Shown here: piece after piece, positions 33,969 through 41,983 of the stretch
How positions within the stretch are numbered: the stretch's first letter is position 1
Layout: each line of letters begins with the position of its first letter
From: Phycisphaerae bacterium
GTDB taxonomy: Bacteria > Planctomycetota > Phycisphaerae > Phycisphaerales > UBA1924
Length of the DNA stretch: 64,000 nucleotides
Direction of reading: 5' to 3'
Assembly (NCBI GenBank): GCA_030432905.1
Contig: JAUILU010000001.1
Location: forward strand, 620,001-684,000
Made by a program: the position numbers and the translations under genes
The notes under the pieces: generated by a model
Told to the model about the DNA's origin: nothing
The model's database searches: none
What the model saw: only the letters and a program-made list of their open reading frames with translations

Positions 33969-34571
33969 TTACTCCGAATCACTCCCAGATGGTCGGTCGC
34001 CTCCCGGCTTCCAGAGCACATCCCCGGGACCAGTGGCGTTGACGTGCCGCGCCAACACGAAAAGCAGGTCCGAGAGCCTGTTCAGATACCGAATCGGCTC
34101 GGCCACTTCACCGAGCCCGATCTGCTCACCGAGTTCTACCACGCACCGCTCGGCTCGCCGCACCACGGCCCGTGAAACGTGAAGATGCGCAGCGACCGCT
34201 GACCCGCCCGGGAGCACAAAGCTCGTCAGCGCCGGCAGATCCGCGTTGAACGTATCGATCTGTTCCTCGAGCCACGACGTCTGCGTGCCCGTTACACGGA
34301 GCGCATCGCCCACGTGCTCGCCGGGCTTGCGAGGCGTGCAGAGATCGGCGCCGACATCGAACAGGTCGTTCTGAATGCGCAGCAGCAAGGGCCTGACCGA
34401 TTCGTCCCCGGCGCCGCACGCGTTGACCGCCACACCGAGGAAAGAGTTGGCCTCGTCAACCGTGCCATAGGCGACGACCCGGTGATCGACCTTGGCAACC
34501 CGCGAGCCGTCGCCCAGCCCGGTCTCGCCCTCGTCGCCCGTTTTCGTGTAGATCTTCGTGAGCTTGACCAT
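33969..34571 (-). CDS. Cob(I)alamin adenosyltransferase, PduO type
   Basis: A 200-residue enzyme that transfers adenosyl from ATP to cob(I)alamin, making coenzyme B12. The ATP site KIYTKTGDEGETGLGDGSRV opens it, then GTVDEANSFLGVA, RIQNDLFDVGADLC, FVLPGGSAVAAHLHVSRAVV and RAERCVVEL, and YLNRLSDLLFVLAR closes the cobalamin site. These are the standard PduO/MMAB signatures. The start at 34571 gives MVKLTKIYTKTGDEG, the common family start. It is divergent from recJ. No other B12 gene is in the window. Confidence 0.94.
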   Translation of the reverse strand: MVKLTKIYTKTGDEGETGLGDGSRVAKVDHRVVAYGTVDEANSFLGVAVNACGAGDESVRPLLLRIQNDLFDVGADLCTPRKPGEHVGDALRVTGTQTSWLEEQIDTFNADLPALTSFVLPGGSAVAAHLHVSRAVVRRAERCVVELGEQIGLGEVAEPIRYLNRLSDLLFVLARHVNATGPGDVLWKPGGDRPSGSDSE

Positions 34572-34625
34572 CGGCCGACTCTCCAAATTTGCCGGCCAAA
34601 CCGACAGCCCGCATCTGTACAACGC

Positions 34626-36389
34626 ATGCTAGTCTACATCGTGACACCAGCGACCCAGAACACGATCGACGGCCGAACCAAGCGATGGATCATCGGTGAC
34701 GCCGGCCACGCTCCGGGTGCCAAGCTCATCGACCGGATCCTCGCCGCCCGCGGCCTCGTCGGCGAAGAGGCACGGGCGAGTCTCGAAACCACGCTGCAAG
34801 ACCTGCACGACCCGGCTCTGCTGCCCGACGCCGACAAGGCTTGTAACCGGCTCATCAGCGCCATCGACGACGACGAGCCGATCGTGATCTACGGCGACTA
34901 CGACGTTGACGGCATCACCGCAACCGCAATCCTCTACCACACACTCAGAAGCATCGCCAAAGAAACAAGCGACATCCGCACCTACGTCCCCCACCGCCTC
35001 GACGAGGGCTACGGCCTCAACGGCGACGCGATCCGCGCGCTCGCAGACGAAGGTGCAAAGGTCATCATCTCCGTTGACTGCGGCATCACCGCGACCAACG
35101 AAGCGCTCATCGCGCAAGAAGCCGGCGTGGATCTCATCATCACCGACCACCACAACCCGCCCACCGACGGCGCCATGCCCGATGCCTTTGCGGTTGTGCA
35201 CCCGAGAGCGCCGGGCTCGATGTACCCGTTCGCCGAGCTCTGTGGCGCGGGCGTCGCGTACAAACTCGCCTGGCGACTCCTGGTTCTTGCCGACGGGGAC
35301 GAGAACGGCAAAGTCGGCAAAGACAAACGCGGCTTGCTGCTCGAACTGCTCGCTTTCGCGTCGCTCGGGACGATCGCGGATCTTGTTCCGCTGGTTGACG
35401 AGAACCGGATCATCACGAAGTACGGGCTGGGCCGAGTCCCACGCTCGGCGTTCGGTGGGCTGCGCGAGCTGGTCTCAGCATCGGGTCTCGACGGCGAGAA
35501 AATCGAGGCCGACGACGTGGGGTTCAGGCTCGGGCCGAGGCTTAACGCCTGCGGCAGGATGGGCCACGCCGCGGAAGCGGTCGAGCTTTTTACGACCGCG
35601 GCTGGCAAGCGCGCACGTGAGATCGCCGAGGGCCTGCACGGGCAGAACGAATCACGCCGTGCCACCGAGCGCCGCATCCTTGAGCAGGCCATCAAGCTCG
35701 CTGAGGCCAACGGGATGACCGGGCCCGATCGTCGCGCCATCGTTCTGGCCCACGAAGACTGGCACCCGGGCGTGGTCGGCATCGTCTGCTCGCGCCTCGT
35801 TGAGCGGTTCGCAAGGCCGACCATCCTGCTCTGCAAACAGGACGACCGCTACAAGGGCTCGGGCAGATCCATCCCGGCGTTCAACCTGCACGCGGGTCTT
35901 GAAGCGACGTGCGAGCACCTTGCAACCTTCGGCGGTCACGACATGGCCGCCGGCCTCTCGCTGACGTGCGACAAACTCGACTCGTTCATCGATGCGTTCG
36001 TCGATCACTCAAACTCAGCGCTCACGCCCGACGACCTCATCAACAACCTGCGCGTTGACGCGGCCGCCGCTTCGCACGAGCTGACCGCCGACGCGGTGCG
36101 CGAGATCTTCCAGCTGCGCCCCTTCGGGATGGGCAATCCCAGAGTTCGGCTCATGCTGCAAAGCGTCCGCATCGACCGCCAGCCGGGCACGTTCGGCGCC
36201 AAGGGCAACCACCTGTCGCTGCACCTCAAGCACGATGGCCCGGCGCTGCGGTGCATCATGTGGAACGGCGGCGATCTACGAAACGAGCTGGCGCGGGGCC
36301 AGCTCGTCGATGTGGTGGTGTCACCACAGATCTCTTCGTATTCGGGTCAGGTCGAGCCGGTCATCGACGACTGGCGCTTTGCTGACTGA
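34626..36389 (+). CDS. recJ: Single-stranded-DNA-specific exonuclease RecJ
   Basis: A 587-residue exonuclease of the DHH family that degrades single-stranded DNA 5' to 3' in recombination and mismatch repair. Motif I is IVIYGDYDVDGITATAIL, motif II ISVDCGITA, motif III IITDHHNPP (DHH), motif IV GTIADLVPL; DHHA1 follows with HPGVVGIVCSRLVERF and KGSGRSIPAFNLHAGLE, with the GGHDMAAGL signature, and the OB fold FQLRPFGMGNPRVRLMLQS ends it. ATG 34626 has no Shine-Dalgarno; GTG 34641 is an alternative start lying five bases after an extended -10-like TGCTAGTCT. Confidence 0.94.
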   Translation: MLVYIVTPATQNTIDGRTKRWIIGDAGHAPGAKLIDRILAARGLVGEEARASLETTLQDLHDPALLPDADKACNRLISAIDDDEPIVIYGDYDVDGITATAILYHTLRSIAKETSDIRTYVPHRLDEGYGLNGDAIRALADEGAKVIISVDCGITATNEALIAQEAGVDLIITDHHNPPTDGAMPDAFAVVHPRAPGSMYPFAELCGAGVAYKLAWRLLVLADGDENGKVGKDKRGLLLELLAFASLGTIADLVPLVDENRIITKYGLGRVPRSAFGGLRELVSASGLDGEKIEADDVGFRLGPRLNACGRMGHAAEAVELFTTAAGKRAREIAEGLHGQNESRRATERRILEQAIKLAEANGMTGPDRRAIVLAHEDWHPGVVGIVCSRLVERFARPTILLCKQDDRYKGSGRSIPAFNLHAGLEATCEHLATFGGHDMAAGLSLTCDKLDSFIDAFVDHSNSALTPDDLINNLRVDAAAASHELTADAVREIFQLRPFGMGNPRVRLMLQSVRIDRQPGTFGAKGNHLSLHLKHDGPALRCIMWNGGDLRNELARGQLVDVVVSPQISSYSGQVEPVIDDWRFAD

Positions 36390-36392
36390 TCG

Positions 36393-37646
36393 TTACTCGG
36401 CGTCAACCGGGAAGCTCGCAACGCCGTCGCCCTGCACCCGCAGGAGGCTCAAGAGAAGCTGCGCTTTCTCGTTGGTCGGGTCGAGTTCCGTCGCGGCCTG
36501 GTAGCTGCGCTCCGCTGCGGCTGTCATGCCGAGGTCGTGCTCGATGACACCCCGGAGCATGTACGCCTCGATAGGCATGTCCGATTTCTCGAAGCCGGTC
36601 TGGAGTGTGGTCAGCGCCGCGTCCGAGTCGCCGTGCTTGCGCTGCCAGAGTGCGCGGTAGAGGTAGCCCTCGGGGCGCTCGGGTGCGAGTTCGATGATGC
36701 GCTGCGCCGACTGGCGGAGGCGCGACATGTCGTTGATGCTATAGGAAACCGAGCCGAGGTCTAGCCATGAGCCAAGGTCGGTCTGGCCTTCCTTGGCGCT
36801 GGTCAGTTCAAGAAGCACCTCGCGTGCTTCCATCGTGCGGTCGAGCTCGAGCAGGCAGCGCGAACGCATCCGGTGGATGTCCCGGCGGCCTTCGTAGCCC
36901 TCGAACTCAAGGAGTCTGTTGATGTTGTGCTCGGCTTCTGCGTAACGCTCGATGTTCATCTGAGCGTTGATCAGGTCTTCGAGGATCGCGGGCTCGTCCG
37001 AAGCCAGCGTCCACGCGGTGCGAAACCGCGACTCGGCCTCTTCGTCTTTGTCGTTCATCATCGCCAGGTGACCCAGCGTCTGCTGAACACCCGCGTTGTG
37101 ACCGAACACGTTGCTGCGGTCACCGAGGTACGCCTCGGCTTCCTCGGTCCTGCCCAGGTCGATCAGCAGTTCTGCCGTAGCAACCGCGTACATCGCCTCG
37201 GCGGGATCGAGATCCGCGACCTGCTTGTAGAACTCGAGAGCCTCTTCCTTCTGGCTCAGGCGTTCGTGAACGATCCCGAGAAAGTACACGGCCTCAATAG
37301 TGCCAGGCTTGATGATCTCGGCACGCAGGAGCGATTCCCGAGACTCTTCCAGCCTGCCCATCTCGAACAGGATCCGGCCCTTGAGCGTGTGGCTCTTGGC
37401 GACTGAGGGGTTGAGCGAGAGCGAGTTGTTCACGCTCTCGAGTGCCCGATCCAGGTCGCCAGCCATGTACGACTCGTTGGCCATCTCCCACTGGGTCGCG
37501 CTCTTGATCTGCGCCATGCGCTGGTGGGCGAGCGTGAGCCCTTCAGAGGTCGAGCGTCCGTGTCCCGAGCACCCGACGAGGGTTGCCGAGGCGAGTCCGA
37601 GAACGAGTGCCGGGGCGATGGACGATGTGCGTCGTGTAATTCTCAT
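36393..37646 (-). CDS. TPR-repeat lipoprotein downstream of the secretin gene
   Basis: A 417-residue lipoprotein. The signal peptide MRITRRTSSIAPALVLGLAS ends with the lipobox Cys in LVGCS. About nine TPR-like helix pairs follow (MAGDLDRALESVNNSLSLNP, MGRLEESRESLLRAEIIKPG, RLSQKEEALEFYKQVADLDP and more). The C-terminus is ASFPVDAE. A TPR lipoprotein beside a secretin is reminiscent of PilF/PilW pilotins that carry secretin subunits to the outer membrane, though those are smaller. It ends 3 bases from convergent recJ. It starts 42 bases after the secretin stop, so the two form an operon. Confidence 0.85.
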   Translation of the reverse strand: MRITRRTSSIAPALVLGLASATLVGCSGHGRSTSEGLTLAHQRMAQIKSATQWEMANESYMAGDLDRALESVNNSLSLNPSVAKSHTLKGRILFEMGRLEESRESLLRAEIIKPGTIEAVYFLGIVHERLSQKEEALEFYKQVADLDPAEAMYAVATAELLIDLGRTEEAEAYLGDRSNVFGHNAGVQQTLGHLAMMNDKDEEAESRFRTAWTLASDEPAILEDLINAQMNIERYAEAEHNINRLLEFEGYEGRRDIHRMRSRCLLELDRTMEAREVLLELTSAKEGQTDLGSWLDLGSVSYSINDMSRLRQSAQRIIELAPERPEGYLYRALWQRKHGDSDAALTTLQTGFEKSDMPIEAYMLRGVIEHDLGMTAAAERSYQAATELDPTNEKAQLLLSLLRVQGDGVASFPVDAE

Positions 37647-37688
37647 TTGGTTCCACTCCAATTGATTTGTCTGTTAGAAGCCCGGGGC

Positions 37689-39695
37689 TTACTCGTCTTC
37701 GCTATCGACCGGGAAGTCTGCGAACTCGGTGTCGGTCGATTCCTCGTAGGTATCGGCCTCTTCACCCGTCTGCTCTTCCACGATTTCTGCGATTGTCGAT
37801 TCGAAGAGCGAAGAGTCGTATTCCTTGCGCTCCCCGGGGACACCCAGCTTCTGGAGGTTCGAGACCGAGTCGTTCTCTTCCATCTGGGCGTCGAACATGG
37901 CGTCGATCTCGCCGGTGATGATCTCGTCGAGGAAGCTGGCGTTCCAAGACTGCTCTTCGCCGACCAGGCGTTCACGCATGGCGATCACGTTGGTCTGGGT
38001 CGGGTCGAGGCTGAGCGACTGCTGGATCTTGAAGAGAGCACGCTTGAAGTCGCCCTTGCGGATCAGCTCCTGTGCCTCGACGTTGTACATCGCGGTGATC
38101 TTGCTCCGGCTCCAAGGGAGAAGGCCCTTGCGGATGCCGGTGCGTGCGTTGTCGATGGTTGCCATCGCACGATCGGCCTCGTCGAGAAGGATCTGGTCGT
38201 TCACGACGGTCGGCTTGACCATGAAGATGATTTCCTGACGCTCGGTGCTGTCGTCGTTACCACGGAAGGCGTGGCCGAGGACAGGGATGTCGCCGAGGAA
38301 CGGGATCTGACGACGGGTGACGGTGGTCGCCTCGCGGAACAGGCCGCCGAGGACAACGGTCTGGCCGTCGCGGACCATGACGTTGGTTGTGAGCTCGTTG
38401 GTAACTTCATCGGGGATGGTGATCGCCGAGCCGCCGACCGCGGTGACTTCGCGGATCTCAGCATCGGACACCTGCGGCTTGAGTTCCATGCGGATGAAGC
38501 CGTCGTTTGAGATGAAGGGGCGGAAGTAGAGCTGGGTACCAGTATCAAGGAATTCAACCGACTGCGTGGTCGCGGTTTCGGTTGTGGTTGAGCTGAGGTA
38601 ACCGATCTTGCGACCGACGAGGACGCGGGCCGGCTGGCGGTTGAGGGTCAGGAGCTTGGGCGAGCTGAGGATGGTGACATCCGTGACCTCATCGAGCATC
38701 CGCATGAAGACCGCAAAGTCACCCGAAACAAGGCCTGCACGGAACGTAGCAGGACCAGCGGAGTTGCCAACTGTCGAGGTAACACCGCCGCCCTTGCCGT
38801 CATCCGGCGTAGCGATCGCGGTCTCGGTACCACCGACGAGCGTGCCGCCCTGACCGGTGATGAGCGACGGGACCACGCTGAGCGGGCCGCCGGCGCCGGT
38901 GAACTCCGAGAAGCTCAGATCACCGACGATCGAGAAGTCCATACCGAACGCGTTGGCCTCGTTGAGCGAGGTCTGCATGATGGTTGATTCGACGAGCACC
39001 TGCGCTGGGCGGGTGTCGATCTGGGCGACCATGTCGAGGATTGCATCGACTTCTTCTTCGTAGTCGGTGACGACGATGGTGCTTGCCGAGGTGAAGCTCT
39101 CGCCGCCGGTCGGGACATCGCCGGGGATGCTGAACGCGCCTGCGTCCGGGCTGACGGTGATGGTGCCGTTGTCGGAAAGCATCGGCTCAACAAACGCCTG
39201 GACGTCCGCGGCCGAGATGTAGTTGAGCTTGACGATCTCGCTCTTGCGGACGCGGGTTGCTTCCTGGATCCGGTCGAGTTCTTCGAGGCCGTAGACGTAG
39301 ATGAAGTTACCACGCTCGATGTAGCCGTAACCGTTGACGTTGAGGATGGCTTCGAGTGCTTCGTAGAAGGTGACGCCGTAGAAGTTGGCTGTCACACGCC
39401 CGGCCACGCTCTGGCCGGTGACGACGTTCTTCTGTGCCTGAACGCCGAGGAGTTGGAGAACGGTGTTGAGGTCTTCGTCGTTGACGAAGAGCTCGGTGAT
39501 GAGGTTCTCATCGACGTTGACGCGGCCGCCGGGTTCGTTGAGCTCTGGCTCATCCTCTGGCTGGACCAGCGAAGCGGCAGGTGCAGCCTGGTTCAGGCCT
39601 TGGCCCATCGCGGTGCCCGACACCATGACCAGTGCAGCAGCGGCACGAATTCCCCACGCCCGAAGCCCACAACCAGCAAAGTGTGATTCCAACAT
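37689..39695 (-). CDS. gspD: Type II/IV secretin (GspD/PilQ family)
   Basis: A 668-residue outer-membrane channel protein. The signal peptide (IRAAAALVMVSGTAMG-QG) is followed by a short secretin/TonB-type N domain with NVDENLITELFVNDEDL and LNTVLQLLGVQAQKNVV, then a secretin N1-like domain with SEIVKLNYISAADVQAFV. The secretin beta-barrel covers roughly residues 240-500: VLVESTIMQTSLNEANAFGM, ILSSPKLLTLNRQPARVLVG, and the C-terminal signature VMVRDGQTVVLGGLFRE with IPFLGDIPVLGHAF. After the barrel, about 130 acidic residues end in ADFPVDSEDE. It forms the export pore of a type II secretion or type IV pilus system. Pseudopilin genes lie upstream on the same strand. Confidence 0.9.
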   Translation of the reverse strand: MLESHFAGCGLRAWGIRAAAALVMVSGTAMGQGLNQAAPAASLVQPEDEPELNEPGGRVNVDENLITELFVNDEDLNTVLQLLGVQAQKNVVTGQSVAGRVTANFYGVTFYEALEAILNVNGYGYIERGNFIYVYGLEELDRIQEATRVRKSEIVKLNYISAADVQAFVEPMLSDNGTITVSPDAGAFSIPGDVPTGGESFTSASTIVVTDYEEEVDAILDMVAQIDTRPAQVLVESTIMQTSLNEANAFGMDFSIVGDLSFSEFTGAGGPLSVVPSLITGQGGTLVGGTETAIATPDDGKGGGVTSTVGNSAGPATFRAGLVSGDFAVFMRMLDEVTDVTILSSPKLLTLNRQPARVLVGRKIGYLSSTTTETATTQSVEFLDTGTQLYFRPFISNDGFIRMELKPQVSDAEIREVTAVGGSAITIPDEVTNELTTNVMVRDGQTVVLGGLFREATTVTRRQIPFLGDIPVLGHAFRGNDDSTERQEIIFMVKPTVVNDQILLDEADRAMATIDNARTGIRKGLLPWSRSKITAMYNVEAQELIRKGDFKRALFKIQQSLSLDPTQTNVIAMRERLVGEEQSWNASFLDEIITGEIDAMFDAQMEENDSVSNLQKLGVPGERKEYDSSLFESTIAEIVEEQTGEEADTYEESTDTEFADFPVDSEDE

Positions 39696-39751
39696 CGTTG
39701 TCCCCTCGGTCCCGGCTGTTCTGTGCCGGGCCAGTCTTGACTCGTTTGAGA

Positions 39752-39778
39752 ATCGGATTCACACACCGCGAATCCGAT
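39752..39778 (-). promoter_or_regulatory. Inverted repeat in the secretin leader
   Basis: ATCGGATTC (39752-39760) and GAATCCGAT (39770-39778) form a perfect 9-bp inverted repeat with a 9-base loop, 57 bases before the secretin ATG. It could be an RNA hairpin in the leader or a protein-binding site. Confidence 0.4.
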
Positions 39779-39867
39779 CACACAACGTTGGTCGTCGCCT
39801 GAGAGGGGCTACTTTGGCCTCAATATTGTTTTTTTGGGAAGATGGGAGGAATAGGCCAGATGGGAGA

Positions 39868-40146
39868 TCAAAAACCCCCGGTTTCAGGAGAATCACCGTC
39901 AAGGCTTTCGCCCTCTTCTGGTTCTCGCTCCTGATCGGGAGTCTGGGTCTCTTCGTCCTCGGTGGTCACCGGGTTTGGCTGGGTCTGAGCGGAGGCTTTC
40001 TGCTCGTCAGGGACCGCATAAGCCATGCGGGGCAGGTCGGTTACGAAGCGCATCTTGCCCCACATCGCCACGGCGAACAGGCCCCCGAAGAGGCCAAGAG
40101 CGTACAGAGCCGCCTTGCGTCTGGTTTGCTTTGGATCCCCACCCAT
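39868..40146 (-). CDS. Small single-span membrane protein in the secretion operon
   Basis: A 92-residue protein with one membrane helix near the N-terminus (KAALYALGLFGGLFAVAMW) and a periplasmic tail of about 55 residues rich in Glu, Gln, Pro and Thr. ATG 40146 is used; a TTG at 40155 whose bases overlap the gspH stop (TTGA) is an alternative. It lies in the gspG-gspH block 172 bases before the secretin gene. The layout (short cytoplasmic tip, one helix, disordered periplasmic tail) resembles accessory proteins such as GspC or PilP without their domains. I do not recognise a family. Confidence 0.65.
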   Translation of the reverse strand: MGGDPKQTRRKAALYALGLFGGLFAVAMWGKMRFVTDLPRMAYAVPDEQKASAQTQPNPVTTEDEETQTPDQEREPEEGESLDGDSPETGGF

Positions 40147-40151
40147 GATGA

Positions 40152-40715
40152 TCAACCCCCGAGTTTCTCAACGGTGACGCGCCCAGTATACGGCTCGACG
40201 TTGAGGCGGTAGGCCGTCCCGTCGTCGCCGTTGAGCACGATGTTCCCGCCCGCGCTGGGCGAGTCGCTGTCGAGACCGGCGACCGGGCCGCCGAGTTCGT
40301 CGAAGACGAGGACCGAGTCCTCATCGAACGTGGCAGAGACAAGCTGCGCCGCGTTGCCGCTGGTGCGGTCGATATCGACCAAGAAGCGTTGGTCCGGGCC
40401 GTCGATCTTGTACATCGCGTCGGTCTCAAAATCGAGTTCGTCGCTTGAGACCTCGGCGATCCAATAGGTGTTCGCGGCCGCATCGAACACGACAGCACGG
40501 CGAGCCTGATACGCGAGCGCATCGCTCTGCGCGTACATGATGTCAGAAGCAATGGCGCGGACCGCGGTCTGCAGGCGGATGGATTCGCTGCCCTGCACGT
40601 TCGGGACGACAAGAGCCGCGGCGATGCCCATCAAGACGAGCACGACCATGAGTTCGAGCAGCGTGTACCCGGCGCGGCTCCGGCCCCCGCCGCTCTGTGT
40701 TGAGCGACTCGTCAT
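40152..40715 (-). CDS. gspH: Minor pseudopilin GspH/FimT-like
   Basis: A 187-residue pseudopilin. The class III signal is AGYTLLELMVVLVLMGIAAA, with the prepilin peptidase cutting before Tyr and the conserved Glu at position +5 of the mature protein. The globular part is beta-rich (AVVFDAAANTYWIAEVSSDE, RFLVDIDRTSGNAAQLVS, NIVLNGDDGTAYRLNVEPYT), as in GspH/FimT. Such minor pseudopilins prime the pseudopilus tip. It starts MTSRSTQSGGGRSRAG, a long basic leader before the cleavage site. It lies between two small membrane protein genes in the same operon. Confidence 0.88.
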   Translation of the reverse strand: MTSRSTQSGGGRSRAGYTLLELMVVLVLMGIAAALVVPNVQGSESIRLQTAVRAIASDIMYAQSDALAYQARRAVVFDAAANTYWIAEVSSDELDFETDAMYKIDGPDQRFLVDIDRTSGNAAQLVSATFDEDSVLVFDELGGPVAGLDSDSPSAGGNIVLNGDDGTAYRLNVEPYTGRVTVEKLGG

Positions 40716-40719
40716 GTGC

Positions 40720-41040
40720 TTATTCCTTCTCCGGCGCAGGCTTCGGGAAGTTGGTCACTTCGACACGGATCCTGCTCTTGAGCGTGGACTCGATTGAGTT
40801 GAGTCGGCTGTCGATGCTCTGGAGCTCGGCGATCATGCGCCGACGCTGATCGAGCGGGTTGGACAGCATGCCCGGCTCGGGTTGGTAGGCAACCGGGACG
40901 ACCTGCGCGGGCTCTGCCTCGACGGCGGGCGCATCCTGGCCGACGAACCGGGCGCCGACGTCGACAGCGAGCAGGGTTGCAATGGCAGCCAGAAGGAGTG
41001 TCTGCGGGCGTGACTTGGTTGGCTCTTGCTGGTTGCTCAT
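40720..41040 (-). CDS. Small single-span membrane protein with coiled-coil tail
   Basis: A 106-residue protein: basic start MSNQQEPTKSRPQ, one membrane helix (TLLLAAIATLLAVDVGARFV), then a periplasmic part with PVAYQPEPGMLSNP and a helix likely to form a coiled coil (RRRMIAELQSIDSRLNSIES, residues about 64-83). The layout is like PilN/PilO or GspM-type alignment proteins but much shorter. It ends 4 bases before the gspH start, and GspG is encoded just upstream, so it is very likely part of the secretion apparatus. I do not recognise a family. Confidence 0.68.
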   Translation of the reverse strand: MSNQQEPTKSRPQTLLLAAIATLLAVDVGARFVGQDAPAVEAEPAQVVPVAYQPEPGMLSNPLDQRRRMIAELQSIDSRLNSIESTLKSRIRVEVTNFPKPAPEKE

Positions 41041-41109
41041 GGCATTCCCCTCGTTAGGTCTCGTGCTTGAATCAGATGAAAGCCTGTTCGTTATCAAGCA
41101 CAGCCGGTT

Positions 41110-41145
41110 CCCGAAAACACGGCCGGCCCTTTCGAGCCGACCGTG
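41110..41145 (-). terminator. Hairpin with T-run after gspG
   Basis: On the minus strand CACGGTCGGC pairs with GCCGGCCGTG (one G-T wobble) and is followed by TTTTCGGG. It lies between gspG and the next gene of the block, so it may attenuate the minor genes relative to the major pseudopilin, as often seen in pilus operons. Confidence 0.6.
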
Positions 41146-41171
41146 CGTAAGTTCATGCGATCTGACGCGGA

Positions 41172-41669
41172 TTAGCCGCCGTCGCCAGCGTCAGCCGTTG
41201 GCCACGGCTCGCCGGTGTCGTCGTCAGCCGGGTCGCGGTAGTTCTCGTTGAACGAGGCGGCCCAGATCTCGCCGGTGGTCTCGTTGAAGTACCAGCCGAC
41301 TGCGGTGTCTGCCATAGCTGCGTCCATACCAGTCTCACCGGTGTCATCGGTGAAGGTGATCTCGGACGAGTTGGTGCGCGGGTTGACCGGGGCAGCCTGC
41401 AGGAGCTGCTCGGTGATCATCGGCTCCCAACCGACAGCGCCGTCTGCTTCACCCTCGACGAGTGCGGGGAACTCGTTCGTGTCCGACTGGGCACGGAAGA
41501 GCTGGATCTGGGTACGCAAGGTGCGAAGCTGGGTCTCGACGTTGCCGACCTGGGCCTCGTCCGAAGCGTTCACGAACTGCGGGATCACGACCGCGGCAAG
41601 GATGCCGAGGATGACCACAACGATCAGAATTTCTACCAACGTAAATGCACGGTTTCGTCTAGCTCTCAT
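41172..41669 (-). CDS. gspG: Major pseudopilin GspG-like
   Basis: A 165-residue pseudopilin with the prepilin signal RNRAFTLVEILIVVVILGIL, cleavage before Phe and Glu at +5. The region AAVVIPQFVNASDEAQVGNV and the following helix (ETQLRTLRTQIQLFRAQSD) match GspG-type proteins. The C-terminal part contains AVGWYFNETTGEIWAAS, the short strand seen in GspG. AGGAGGA 9 bases before ATG 41669 sets the start. It is first in the minus-strand secretion block. The usual Ca-site residues cannot be confirmed by eye. Confidence 0.9.
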   Translation of the reverse strand: MRARRNRAFTLVEILIVVVILGILAAVVIPQFVNASDEAQVGNVETQLRTLRTQIQLFRAQSDTNEFPALVEGEADGAVGWEPMITEQLLQAAPVNPRTNSSEITFTDDTGETGMDAAMADTAVGWYFNETTGEIWAASFNENYRDPADDDTGEPWPTADAGDGG

Positions 41670-41888
41670 GAGCAAGTTCCTCCTGTAAGCACCGGTGCGA
41701 GCACTACTTCGTTCATCCATTCACCCGTCGGGTGTTCTCGGCCGTCGAACACTCGACGAACCAGCCCCGCCCCCGCTCGCCGGGAAAACATCAAGGCCAC
41801 ACAAAGGATCGGATACGACTCGCCCACGCTTTGGCTTGTGCAAAGGGTGTTTTTGTGTGAGGGGTCCGGCTGTGCGATCTGCGCACAC

Positions 41889-41923
41889 CAAAAACGGCTG
41901 GGCGAGCCGATTGGCCCGCCCAG
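41889..41923 (-). terminator. Intrinsic terminator of the HEAT-repeat gene
   Basis: On the minus strand CTGGGCG and CGCCCAG (41917-41923 with 41898-41904) form a 7-bp stem followed by CCGTTTTTG. It starts 61 bases after the stop codon at 41984 and separates the HEAT gene from the gspG promoter region. Confidence 0.7.
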
Positions 41924-41983
41924 TGTCGCTGAATTCGTGTGTTATTGGTGCTTCAAAGACGCGTCCGAGAACGCGAAGCTGAA

